Positions 1-6,295 of a DNA stretch of 6,416 nt are shown piece after piece. Every line of letters starts with the position of its first letter. Position 1 is the stretch's first letter. A program made the translations under genes and the position numbers. Under the pieces are notes generated by a model. The model made no database searches. It was not told the origin of the DNA and saw nothing but the letters and a program-made list of their open reading frames with translations. Source of the DNA: Clostridia bacterium (GTDB taxonomy: Bacteria; Bacillota; Clostridia; Oscillospirales; Acutalibacteraceae); the NCBI GenBank assembly GCA_900757335.1, contig CAAENL010000198.1, positions 1 through 6,416 on the forward strand, given 5' to 3'.

Positions 1-125
1 CAGACGGAGGAATAAATTTCGAAACTATAAATATAGTTAAAAAGTACCCGGTAGATATTTGTGTTTCGGGAACATGTATATTTAATTCTCCAAACCCTTG
101 CGAAGCTATTGAAAAATTAAAATAA
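1..125 (+). CDS. rpe: Ribulose-phosphate 3-epimerase, C-terminal fragment (5' end outside window)
   Basis: The frame in which codons begin at position 3 is open from the window edge and gives about 40 residues ending KLK at a TAA (123-125). The fragment begins DGGINFETINIV and continues CVSGTCIFNSP. This matches the end of the (beta/alpha)8 barrel of ribulose-5-phosphate 3-epimerase, where a DGGI motif and a following G-S/T-x-I-F motif form the phosphate-binding site. The family interconverts D-ribulose 5-phosphate and D-xylulose 5-phosphate in the cytosolic pentose phosphate pathway. Usual members read AGS at the second motif and this one reads SGT, a conservative change. Only about a fifth of the protein is visible, so a related epimerase (for example allulose-6-phosphate 3-epimerase) cannot be excluded. 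The stop lies 12 nt before the GTG of the next gene, so the two are probably co-transcribed. Confidence 0.8.
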   Translation, partial: DGGINFETINIVKKYPVDICVSGTCIFNSPNPCEAIEKLK

Positions 126-126
126 C

Positions 127-132
127 AGGTGA
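127..132 (+). promoter_or_regulatory. Shine-Dalgarno AGGTGA that fixes the GTG start at 138
   Basis: AGGTGA is complementary to the anti-Shine-Dalgarno end of 16S rRNA (part of AGGAGGTGA) and lies 5 nt before GTG at 138-140. An in-frame GTG at 129 falls inside this site and has no purine-rich site upstream of it, so 138 is the better start. Confidence 0.75.
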
Positions 133-137
133 ATTTT

Positions 138-1364
138 GTGAATTCAAAAAAACATACGAGTTTTTTCTCAGCTTTGTTGCCTCTGGTATTTTGTTTTGCT
201 GTACTTGGAAGTTGCAAAATTATAAATTATTACAAAAAAAGAAATATTGAAAATACTCCCCCAAAAACTTCTCAAATTTCAAACACGGTTTATGATGATT
301 CTCAAGAAGAAATGCGAGGACTTTGGGTGCCTTTCATAGACTTGGAAATTAATTCTAATGAAAACACTCAGCAAAAATTTGAAAATAAATTTCAAAACAT
401 TATAAGCAAAGCAAAAAATCACAAAATAAACACCTTAATTGTTCATGTGCGTTCGCACGGAGACGCTCTTTATCCTTCAAAGATATTTCCTTGGTCACAC
501 TTATTAACAGGAAAGCAAGGAATAGCTCCGTCTTTTGATCCTTTAAAATATATGGTTGAAGAATCTCATAAAAACAATCTTAAGTTTCATGCATGGATAA
601 ATCCTCTTCGAATAAAATCCAAAACGTGCCCAAATGAACTGAGCAAAGAAAATCCTTGCTTTAAAAACGACTTTGAAAAGCACACAATAACTCATGTCGA
701 CGGCGTTTGTTACAATCCCGGGTGCAGCGAAATACAAAATTTGGTAATTGAAGGCGTGAAAGAAATTGTTGAAAATTATAACGTAGATGGCATTCATTTT
801 GACGATTATTTCTATCCTGAAAAACAAAACGCAATTACAAAAGACCTCTTATTTGAAGAGTATTCAAAAAAAGAAAAAAATCCGGTAAACGAATCCGAGT
901 GGAGAAAAAATAACATAACAGAAATAGTTAAAAAAACTTATCAAACCATAAAACAAGTTAATCCAAATATACAATTCGGTATTTCTCCTCCGGGAATCAT
1001 AGAAAAATGCTATAAAGAAGGAGCAGATGTTAATCTTTGGCTAACAAACGAAGGTTACCTTGATTACATTTGCCCTCAAATATATTGGAGTATAGATTTT
1101 GAAGAAATGCCTTTTGAAAAAACGGCATTAAAATGGAAAAATATAAAGCATAATCCAAATATTAAAATTTACAGCGGTTTGGCACTTTATAAAATAGGAA
1201 CCGATCTTGATAAAAATACGTGGAAAAACAGCAACGATATTATAAAAAAAGAAGTTCAAATACTCAGAAATTTGAATTACAACGGATTTGTTTTATACTC
1301 TTCCAAATATTTAGATTGCCCTGAAACAGAAATTGAACTCAAAAATTTGAGTTCAATTATATAA
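138..1364 (+). CDS. Secreted lipoprotein of the GHL10/DUF187 glycosyl-hydrolase-like family
   Basis: Predicted protein of 408 residues from GTG 138. Residues 1-26 look like a lipoprotein signal: a basic start (NSKKH), a hydrophobic stretch, then a lipobox-like LGSC with the lipidated Cys at about 26. A short polar linker follows. The rest matches the GHL10 (DUF187) TIM-barrel family: MRGLWV near 59, a VHVR strand near 102 with LYPSKIFPWS after it, FDPL near 133, HAWINPLR near 151, DGIHFDDYFYP at 217-227 with its conserved Asp pair, FGISPPG, and YICPQIYW. Members are extracytoplasmic and thought to act on cell-wall or other glycans; the substrate here is unknown. Four cysteines cluster at about 164, 174, 191 and 196. 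The gene follows the epimerase gene by 12 nt and ends tail to tail with lspA, whose product would cleave its signal. Its last codons contain a 13-bp inverted repeat. Family assignment is strong; the enzymatic role is inferred. Confidence 0.88.
   Translation: MNSKKHTSFFSALLPLVFCFAVLGSCKIINYYKKRNIENTPPKTSQISNTVYDDSQEEMRGLWVPFIDLEINSNENTQQKFENKFQNIISKAKNHKINTLIVHVRSHGDALYPSKIFPWSHLLTGKQGIAPSFDPLKYMVEESHKNNLKFHAWINPLRIKSKTCPNELSKENPCFKNDFEKHTITHVDGVCYNPGCSEIQNLVIEGVKEIVENYNVDGIHFDDYFYPEKQNAITKDLLFEEYSKKEKNPVNESEWRKNNITEIVKKTYQTIKQVNPNIQFGISPPGIIEKCYKEGADVNLWLTNEGYLDYICPQIYWSIDFEEMPFEKTALKWKNIKHNPNIKIYSGLALYKIGTDLDKNTWKNSNDIIKKEVQILRNLNYNGFVLYSSKYLDCPETEIELKNLSSII
1331..1358. terminator. Probable bidirectional terminator hairpin at convergent gene ends
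   Basis: AATTGAACTCAAA (1331-1343) and TTTGAGTTCAATT (1346-1358) are perfect 13-nt inverted repeats separated by AA. In RNA the inner A-U pairs would open into a larger loop. The element lies within the last codons of the glycosidase-like gene (stop at 1364) and 16 nt beyond the lspA stop (1375). The flanks are AU-rich in both directions (ATATAAAAATTTT on +, TCTGTTT on -) but neither is a clean U tract, so termination efficiency is uncertain. It is the only strong hairpin at this junction. Confidence 0.6.
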
Positions 1365-1374
1365 AAATTTTAAT

Positions 1375-1812
1375 TTATTGCTTCTTCAAAATATAAACTG
1401 ACATCATGACAATACCAAGGCTTATGAAATAATCCGAAATGTTACACACGGGTGAAAAAAAGGTAAGCTGCAAATAATCAGTTACAAACCCTAGGAAAAT
1501 TCTATCCAACAAATTACCTATTCCTCCCCCTAGCACAAAGGCGGAAGACAAAAGAAACAATTTATCTCGATTTTTTTTAATAAAAATTAAATACATTATA
1601 TATAACATTATTATCGAAGATATGAATACAGTTATAAGTGTATTCCCTGCAAACATACCCAAAGCTACTCCGAAATTTTTCACATGTGTAATTTTTAAAA
1701 ACGGAAAAAAAGTATTTATGCACATGTGTTCGCTAAGATTTTGACGTATAAAATATTTAAATATACTGTCAATCAAAGGTACAAAAATAACTGATATATA
1801 AAATAGTATCAT
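1375..1812 (-). CDS. lspA: Lipoprotein signal peptidase (signal peptidase II)
   Basis: Protein of 145 residues, slightly shorter than many members but complete. LspA is an integral-membrane aspartyl protease that removes the signal peptide from diacylglyceryl-prolipoproteins just before the lipidated cysteine. Family motifs appear in order: D15-x3-K19 in the first membrane helix, KNFGVALGMF at 45-54 (equivalent of NxGaAFG), GGGIGNLLDR at 95-104 with catalytic Asp103, and CNISD at 123-127 with catalytic Asp127. The usual FN of the last motif is CN here. Four membrane segments are visible, at about 1-22, 57-78, 84-106 and 123-142. The ATG has an AGGA site (1820-1823) 7 nt upstream. The gene is the last of the minus-strand block and lies downstream of ileS, separated from it by a terminator-like hairpin. 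No separate promoter is obvious, so it probably depends on read-through. Confidence 0.93.
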   Translation of the reverse strand: MILFYISVIFVPLIDSIFKYFIRQNLSEHMCINTFFPFLKITHVKNFGVALGMFAGNTLITVFISSIIMLYIMYLIFIKKNRDKLFLLSSAFVLGGGIGNLLDRIFLGFVTDYLQLTFFSPVCNISDYFISLGIVMMSVYILKKQ

Positions 1813-1829
1813 AATTTCATCCTATTCAA

Positions 1830-1867
1830 AAAGCAAAGAGCAATCAAATGCAATTACTCTTTGCTTT
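1830..1867. terminator. Hairpin between ileS and lspA, terminator-like in both directions
   Basis: AAAGCAAAGAG (1830-1840) pairs with CTCTTTGCTTT (1857-1867), an 11-bp perfect stem with a 16-nt loop. On the minus strand it starts 6 nt after the ileS stop and runs into a short U tract (TTTTTG). On the plus strand the tail is longer (GTTTTTTT, 1868-1875). It could therefore end or attenuate ileS transcription before lspA and also stop antisense transcripts arriving from the left. The lspA ribosome binding site follows immediately on the minus strand. Confidence 0.7.
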
Positions 1868-1873
1868 GTTTTT

Positions 1874-4669
1874 TTACTTTAATACATTACTGCATCTTTC
1901 GCAAATTGTCGGATTAGAAACGTCTTTTCCGACAGTTTCGCTATACGTCCAACAGCGTTCGCATTTTTCATACTTAGAATGATTTATACTTACTGACAAT
2001 CCATCCATATTTTCGGCTTTATATTCTCCTTGGAAATCATCGAAAACTTTCAACACGGAAACTATTAAAACATCTTTTAAATCATTTTTATTAGCGTTTA
2101 CAAATTCAAAAAGCTCTCCTGTACAATGTATTGAAACTTCCGCTTCCAATGAAGAACCTATAATTTTATTTTTTCTTTGAATTTCTAATATTTTCTTTAT
2201 TTCATCACGGATTTTATAAATTCTATCCCATTTTTCTATGAATTTTTCAGAAATTTCTATATCAATTTTCTTGCACATATCATTAAGAAATACACTTTCG
2301 GTTTCATCTGATTTGCTGTGAGGCATGTATTTCCAAATTTCTTCCGAAGTGAATGACAAAACAGGAGCAAGCATTCTAACAAGTGCGTCAAGAATTATAT
2401 AAATAGTTGTCTGCGCAGCACGGCGTTCAATGCCATTCGATTTTTCCACATATAATCTGTCTTTAATAATATCAAGGTAAAAATTAGACATATCAACTAT
2501 ACAGAATTTTTGTATCGCATGATAAACTTCGTAAAACTCGAAAGTTTCATATCCCTTGCAAACTTTATCGATAAGGCTGTTAAGTTTAGCCAACGCCCAT
2601 TTATCCGTATCAAAAAGATTTTTAAAATCACACATATTTTTATCAGGTTCAAAATCATACAGATTGCCCATAATAAATCTGGCAGTATTACGGATTTTTC
2701 TGTAAGCTTCACTAAGCTGTTTTAAAATCTCATGCGACATCTTAACATCAGAATGATAATCAGCCGAAGAAACCCATAATCTCAACACGTCTGCCCCATA
2801 TTGTTTCATAACTTTAGCAGGGTCAACACCGTTATTTTGAGATTTAGATTGCTTTTTGCCTTCCTCGTCAACTACCCATCCATGCGTTACCACATTTTTA
2901 TAAGGAGCACAACCTTTAGATGCAACAGAAGTTAAAAGAGATGATTGAAACCAACCGCGATACTGGTCAGCACCCTCGAAATATAAGTCAGCAGGGAATT
3001 TTAATTCTTCACGAGCGTCACAAACAGCACTGTGAGATGTTCCCGAATCAAACCAAACGTCCATTATATCTTTTTCTTTTTCAAATTCATGTGAACCGCA
3101 TTTTGAGCATTTTATATCTTCAGGCAAAAAGTACTTCGCTTCGTGAACAAACCAAGAATCAGAACCTTCTTTTTCAAAAATATCTGCAATATTCATCATA
3201 ACTTCAGGGTCTATAAGCTCTTTTCCGCAATGTTTGCAGAAGAAAATCGGAATCGGCACTCCCCATACTCTTTGCCTTGAAATGCACCAATCTTTTCGCT
3301 CACTAATCATGGAAATCATACGTTCTTTTCCCCACGCAGGATTCCATTTAACTGTTTCTATTGCTTCCAAAGCCTCTTTTTTGAAATTATCTACCGAGCA
3401 AAACCACTGCTCTGTAGCACGGAAAATTATTTCAGATTTACATCTCCAGCAGTGAGGATATTGATGTTCAAAAGTTTTTCCTGCAAAGAGATAACCCGTT
3501 TGTTCCAGATAATCATATATTTCTTTTCCTGCTTTACGAATGTGCAAATTAGCAAAACGACCTGCTTCTTCGGTTAAAACACCTTTTGCGTTAACAGGAA
3601 CAATAACAGGAAGATTTTCATAATTTTTACATACTTCAAAATCTTCAGCTCCGTGTCCGGGTGCGGTGTGAACACAACCTGTTCCGCTGTCTGTCGTTAC
3701 ATGATCGCCGACTATGACAAGTGAATTTCTTTCCAAAAATGGATGACGAGCCTCCATATATTCCAAATCAGAACCTGAAAATTTGCCTACTACTTCGTAT
3801 TCTTCAATATTACCTGCTTGCATTACTTTTTCTTTAAGTGCATCCGCAACAATGTAAAAATTATCGCCGCTTTTAACAACTGCGTATTCGATATCCGGGC
3901 CTAGACAAATTGCAACGTTTGCAGGAAGAGTCCATGCGGTTGTTGTCCAAATTACAAAATAAGCTTTGGAAACATCAACACCTATCTTGGATAATTTTCC
4001 TTTGTCATCTGCAACAGGGAATTTTACGTATACAGAGTGGCATTTGTCGTTTTGGTATTCTATTTCAGCTTCCGCAAGAGCTGTTTCGCAAGACGGGCAC
4101 CAATAAACAGGACGAAGTCCGCGGTATATTGTACCTTCTTTAGATGCCATTTTGGCAAAAGTCCTAATCTGCTGGGCTTCATATTTAGGGAAAAGAGTAA
4201 TGTAGGGATTATCCCAATCTCCCAAAACGCCCAAACGTTTAAATCCTTCTTTTTGTTTTTCTACATACCCCAGAGCAAATTCTCTGCACAGTTCTCTTAT
4301 TTCAATATCTGACATTTGTTTGGCTTTTTCTGCACCGAATTTAGTGCGAGCTTTTATTTCTGTCGGCAAACCGTGAGTATCCCAGCCGGGAACATACGGA
4401 GATTTAAATCCTGTCATACTTTTATATTTCACAACTATGTCTTTCAAAATTTTATTAAGAGCATGACCTAAATGTATGTCTCCGTTGGCATAAGGCGGCC
4501 CGTCATGAAGAACATATGTAGGTTTATTACTGTTTTTTTCCAGCATTTTGTTATAAATATCGGATTCATACCAATATTTAAGTGTTTCAGGTTCTTTATC
4601 CGGCAAACTTGCTCGCATGGGAAAATCGGTTTTAGGCAAATTCAATGTACTGTTATAATCTTGTGACAT
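1874..4669 (-). CDS. ileS: Isoleucine--tRNA ligase
   Basis: Protein of 931 residues, full length for bacterial (type 1) IleRS. It activates isoleucine with ATP, charges tRNA-Ile in the cytosol, and hydrolyses mischarged Val-tRNA in its CP1 domain. Visible in order: PPYANGDIHLGHAL with the HIGH-type signature HLGH at 66-69; WCPSC near 190; the CP1 editing motifs WTTTAWTLPAN and GTGCVHTAPGHGAEDF; CKHCG and CSKCG knuckles; DVWFDSG; DQYRGWFQSS; the KMSKS-equivalent loop, read here as KQSKS (606-610); the anticodon-binding helical domain with WKYMP; and a C-terminal zinc finger with Cys903, Cys906, Cys923 and Cys926. The C-terminal finger marks the classical bacterial form, not the eukaryote-like mupirocin-resistant form. 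AAAGGA at 4679-4684 lies 9 nt before the ATG. The gene has its own sigma-A type promoter and a short leader without a T-box. It follows divIVA, as in other Bacillota, and precedes lspA. Confidence 0.98.
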   Translation of the reverse strand: MSQDYNSTLNLPKTDFPMRASLPDKEPETLKYWYESDIYNKMLEKNSNKPTYVLHDGPPYANGDIHLGHALNKILKDIVVKYKSMTGFKSPYVPGWDTHGLPTEIKARTKFGAEKAKQMSDIEIRELCREFALGYVEKQKEGFKRLGVLGDWDNPYITLFPKYEAQQIRTFAKMASKEGTIYRGLRPVYWCPSCETALAEAEIEYQNDKCHSVYVKFPVADDKGKLSKIGVDVSKAYFVIWTTTAWTLPANVAICLGPDIEYAVVKSGDNFYIVADALKEKVMQAGNIEEYEVVGKFSGSDLEYMEARHPFLERNSLVIVGDHVTTDSGTGCVHTAPGHGAEDFEVCKNYENLPVIVPVNAKGVLTEEAGRFANLHIRKAGKEIYDYLEQTGYLFAGKTFEHQYPHCWRCKSEIIFRATEQWFCSVDNFKKEALEAIETVKWNPAWGKERMISMISERKDWCISRQRVWGVPIPIFFCKHCGKELIDPEVMMNIADIFEKEGSDSWFVHEAKYFLPEDIKCSKCGSHEFEKEKDIMDVWFDSGTSHSAVCDAREELKFPADLYFEGADQYRGWFQSSLLTSVASKGCAPYKNVVTHGWVVDEEGKKQSKSQNNGVDPAKVMKQYGADVLRLWVSSADYHSDVKMSHEILKQLSEAYRKIRNTARFIMGNLYDFEPDKNMCDFKNLFDTDKWALAKLNSLIDKVCKGYETFEFYEVYHAIQKFCIVDMSNFYLDIIKDRLYVEKSNGIERRAAQTTIYIILDALVRMLAPVLSFTSEEIWKYMPHSKSDETESVFLNDMCKKIDIEISEKFIEKWDRIYKIRDEIKKILEIQRKNKIIGSSLEAEVSIHCTGELFEFVNANKNDLKDVLIVSVLKVFDDFQGEYKAENMDGLSVSINHSKYEKCERCWTYSETVGKDVSNPTICERCSNVLK

Positions 4670-4712
4670 ATTATTAAATCCTTTCGAGCTTTCTAAAATT
4701 AATATACTTACT

Positions 4713-4741
4713 ATTATAATTTTTTATTTCAATTATTTCAA
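4713..4741 (-). promoter_or_regulatory. Sigma-A type promoter of ileS
   Basis: On the minus strand, TTGAAA (4741-4736) and TATAAT (4718-4713) are separated by exactly 17 nt. The -35 has five of six consensus bases and the -10 is perfect. Transcription would start near 4706, giving a leader of about 37 nt before the ileS ATG at 4669. The -35 lies in two tandem copies of TTGAAATAA (4741-4724). Confidence 0.75.
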
Positions 4742-4752
4742 CAAAACATCAA

Positions 4753-4783
4753 TAAGATCTGCCTTATTAAAAAGCAGATCTTA
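4753..4783 (-). terminator. Hairpin terminator after divIVA
   Basis: TAAGATCTGC (4753-4762) and GCAGATCTTA (4774-4783) form a perfect 10-bp stem with an 11-nt loop. It begins 15 nt after the divIVA stop and ends just before the ileS promoter. The minus-strand tail (TTGATGTTTTGTT) is U-rich but interrupted, so termination may be partial. Its placement suggests it ends the sepF-divIVA transcript. Confidence 0.6.
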
Positions 4784-4798
4784 AAGAGAATTTTTTAC

Positions 4799-5518
4799 TT
4801 ATTTTTTCTTAAATATTCCAAAATAAGCCCCTGCATGCTTCTCATCACGTTCATCGTCGGTAACATTACTTCCGAATTTCAAATTTTCAAATTTTTTTCG
4901 AGGACGCTCCAATTTTTCAGAAGAAAATATGTCCTTAACCGAATCACCTTCAGAGGATTCAGGTTTCGAATTTTTTGAAAAATCAACCTTGAAATCATTT
5001 ATATTTACTTTATCTTTAAAGTTTTCAGGATTTTCCTTAATTTCAGCAGAAGACTTTTCAGCATTTTTAGAATCAATAGGAATGTCTCTGATTATTTTCA
5101 TATGCTTTTCGTATATTTCTTCCAATTTCTTACGAAGTTTAGAAGATTCTTCTTTGAGTTTTTCTGATATTTCAGCGTTTATGGAAACTTTCTTCTTCGC
5201 TTCGTTAATCATTTTTTCAGATTTTTCCGCTGCACTGTTTATCATATCAGAAGTCTTACTTTTTGCGTCATCCAATGTCTTTTCGGCTATTTTTTGAGCA
5301 TTAAGTATCACACTTTTTATAGAATTGTCCTCTTCATAAAATTTATCTACTTTTGCACTTAAATCTTTGACTCTAGACAACAATTCTTCTTTTTCGGCAA
5401 TTAACTGCTCAAACGAAATTTGAACATCATCAATAAAAGCGTCAACATCTTCAGGTTTATAACCACCAAAGTTGGCTCTGCGAAAACTTGCGTTTTTAAT
5501 ATCGTCTACCGTTAACAA
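4799..5518 (-). CDS. divIVA: DivIVA-domain cell division / polar scaffold protein
   Basis: Protein of 239 residues if started at TTG 5518. That start gives LLTVDDIKNASFRRANFGGY, the usual DivIVA beginning, and lies 7 nt after a good AAAGGTGG site. The ATG at 5554 would place that site inside the coding sequence and add 12 atypical residues. DivIVA proteins bind curved membrane at septa and poles and recruit other factors. The N-terminal lipid-binding domain (about 1-45, with GGYKPEDVDAFID) is followed by a long Lys/Glu-rich coiled coil (about 45-150), then a polar, probably disordered stretch. The protein ends with an F-G-x-F-K-K-K type tail. It is longer than Bacillus DivIVA (about 164 residues), as is common in clostridia. 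It lies 72 nt downstream of sepF with no clear promoter between, so the two are probably co-transcribed. The exact function in this organism (division, Min control or growth) cannot be read from the sequence. Confidence 0.9.
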   Translation of the reverse strand: MLTVDDIKNASFRRANFGGYKPEDVDAFIDDVQISFEQLIAEKEELLSRVKDLSAKVDKFYEEDNSIKSVILNAQKIAEKTLDDAKSKTSDMINSAAEKSEKMINEAKKKVSINAEISEKLKEESSKLRKKLEEIYEKHMKIIRDIPIDSKNAEKSSAEIKENPENFKDKVNINDFKVDFSKNSKPESSEGDSVKDIFSSEKLERPRKKFENLKFGSNVTDDERDEKHAGAYFGIFKKK

Positions 5519-5525
5519 ACTCTCT

Positions 5526-5533
5526 CCACCTTT
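5526..5533 (-). promoter_or_regulatory. Shine-Dalgarno AAAGGTGG that fixes the divIVA TTG start
   Basis: On the minus strand, AAAGGTGG (5533-5526) lies 7 nt before TTG at 5518-5516. It supports the TTG start over the upstream ATG at 5554, which lies before this site. Confidence 0.75.
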
Positions 5534-5590
5534 AAAAAAATTCAGAAATAACACACAACTACGTTATGTAAAAATTTTTAAAAATATCCT

Positions 5591-6037
5591 CTAAAAACAA
5601 ACTTTATAATTTTCAATCTCGTCTAATACGGCGTCCCCTTCTAAATCAACATTGCGTGGAGTTAACACAAACGTATCGGTTGAAACTTTTTTTATTTTTC
5701 CTCCGATAGCATATGCCGCTCCGCTCAAAAAATCTATCATTCGTCTTGATTCTTCTTTTGCGACTTCTTCGAGATTAAGAACTATTGTGTTCATCTTCAA
5801 GAGTTCATCGGCTATATTTTTTATTTCCTCTCCGAAATGTTCAGGTTTTACCAAAACTACCTTGACTTTGGAATTCGAATGTATACTCAAAACTCTGTTT
5901 GCGTGAGAAGTTTTTCTATCTCTATATTCCCCATGAGAATCTTCTTCATAATTTTCTTCTTGTTCTTCATAATCATCTTCGTAACTGTCTTCCGAAGGTG
6001 CCCACATTTCTTTGAATTTTTCAACTAATCCTGCCAT
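5591..6037 (-). CDS. sepF: Cell division protein SepF
   Basis: Protein of 148 residues, normal for the family. SepF binds FtsZ filaments, bundles them into rings and tethers them to the membrane at the division site. Residues 1-12 (MAGLVEKFKEMW) fit the N-terminal amphipathic membrane-anchoring helix. Residues about 14-40 form a very acidic linker rich in Glu, Asp and Tyr. From about 57 to 140 is the SepF core: VVLVKPEHF, a helix with IADELLKMNTIVLNLE, RRMIDFLSGAAYAIGGKIKKV, then TFVLTPRNVDL. The ATG has a full AGGAGG (6051-6046) 8 nt upstream. A consensus promoter lies about 100 nt upstream. divIVA follows after 72 nt. The intervening ylmG and ylmH of the Bacillus order are absent. The stop is TAG. 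Confidence 0.96.
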   Translation of the reverse strand: MAGLVEKFKEMWAPSEDSYEDDYEEQEENYEEDSHGEYRDRKTSHANRVLSIHSNSKVKVVLVKPEHFGEEIKNIADELLKMNTIVLNLEEVAKEESRRMIDFLSGAAYAIGGKIKKVSTDTFVLTPRNVDLEGDAVLDEIENYKVCF

Positions 6038-6108
6038 TTAAAATTCCTCCTCAATAAAAATACCACAATTTTTTATCTCAAAAAATAGATCTCATTATCT
6101 TACTTTCA

Positions 6109-6130
6109 AGCAAATTCAAATCGATTTGCT
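6109..6130. repeat. Nested inverted repeats at the presumed sepF transcription start
   Basis: AGCAAAT (6109-6115) and ATTTGCT (6124-6130) are inverted repeats with an 8-nt spacer. Inside them CAAATCGATTTG (6117-6128) is a perfect 12-bp palindrome; the two cannot pair at the same time in RNA. The element sits immediately downstream of the predicted start of the sepF transcript (about 6133). It could be a 5' stem-loop or a repressor site; chance in AT-rich DNA is also possible. Confidence 0.35.
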
Positions 6131-6139
6131 ACGATTATA

Positions 6140-6168
6140 ATTATGATTAATTTAAAAATGAATGTCAA
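6140..6168 (-). promoter_or_regulatory. Sigma-A type promoter of sepF-divIVA
   Basis: On the minus strand a perfect -35, TTGACA (6168-6163), is followed after 17 nt by CATAAT (6145-6140), five of six to consensus. A perfect TATAAT just beyond (6139-6134) is 23 nt from the -35, too far for it. Transcription would start near 6133, leaving a leader of about 95 nt before the sepF ATG. Confidence 0.7.
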
Positions 6169-6295
6169 CAATAAAATTATTTTTTTACCATAAACTATCA
6201 TAAAAATATTTAAAATTACTCAAAATTATCCAAGTTTAAAATTATAACTCCCATAAAACAATTCAAAAACCTTGACGAAATATGGTATTTTTATT

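Noticed and set aside
4670..4798. Possible T-box riboswitch upstream of ileS
   Set aside because: The whole gap is 129 nt, the consensus promoter lies only about 37 nt from the expected start of coding, and no T-box-like conserved sequence is visible. The hairpin present belongs with the end of divIVA.
4929..5297. Open frame of 122 codons on the + strand opposite divIVA
   Set aside because: It is the antisense shadow of a Lys/Glu-rich coiled-coil gene, which yields Phe/Ser-rich frames, and it has no ribosome binding site or recognisable family.
5555..5590. TTTTTAAAAATTTTT region between sepF and divIVA as a terminator
   Set aside because: It is low-complexity A/T sequence without a G-C stem, and no promoter for divIVA follows it; co-transcription is simpler.
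6241..6266. TTGAAT ... TATAAT as a second, upstream promoter for sepF
   Set aside because: The -10 is perfect but the spacing is only 14 nt and no better -35 sits at 17 nt, so it is weaker than the TTGACA-17-CATAAT pair downstream.
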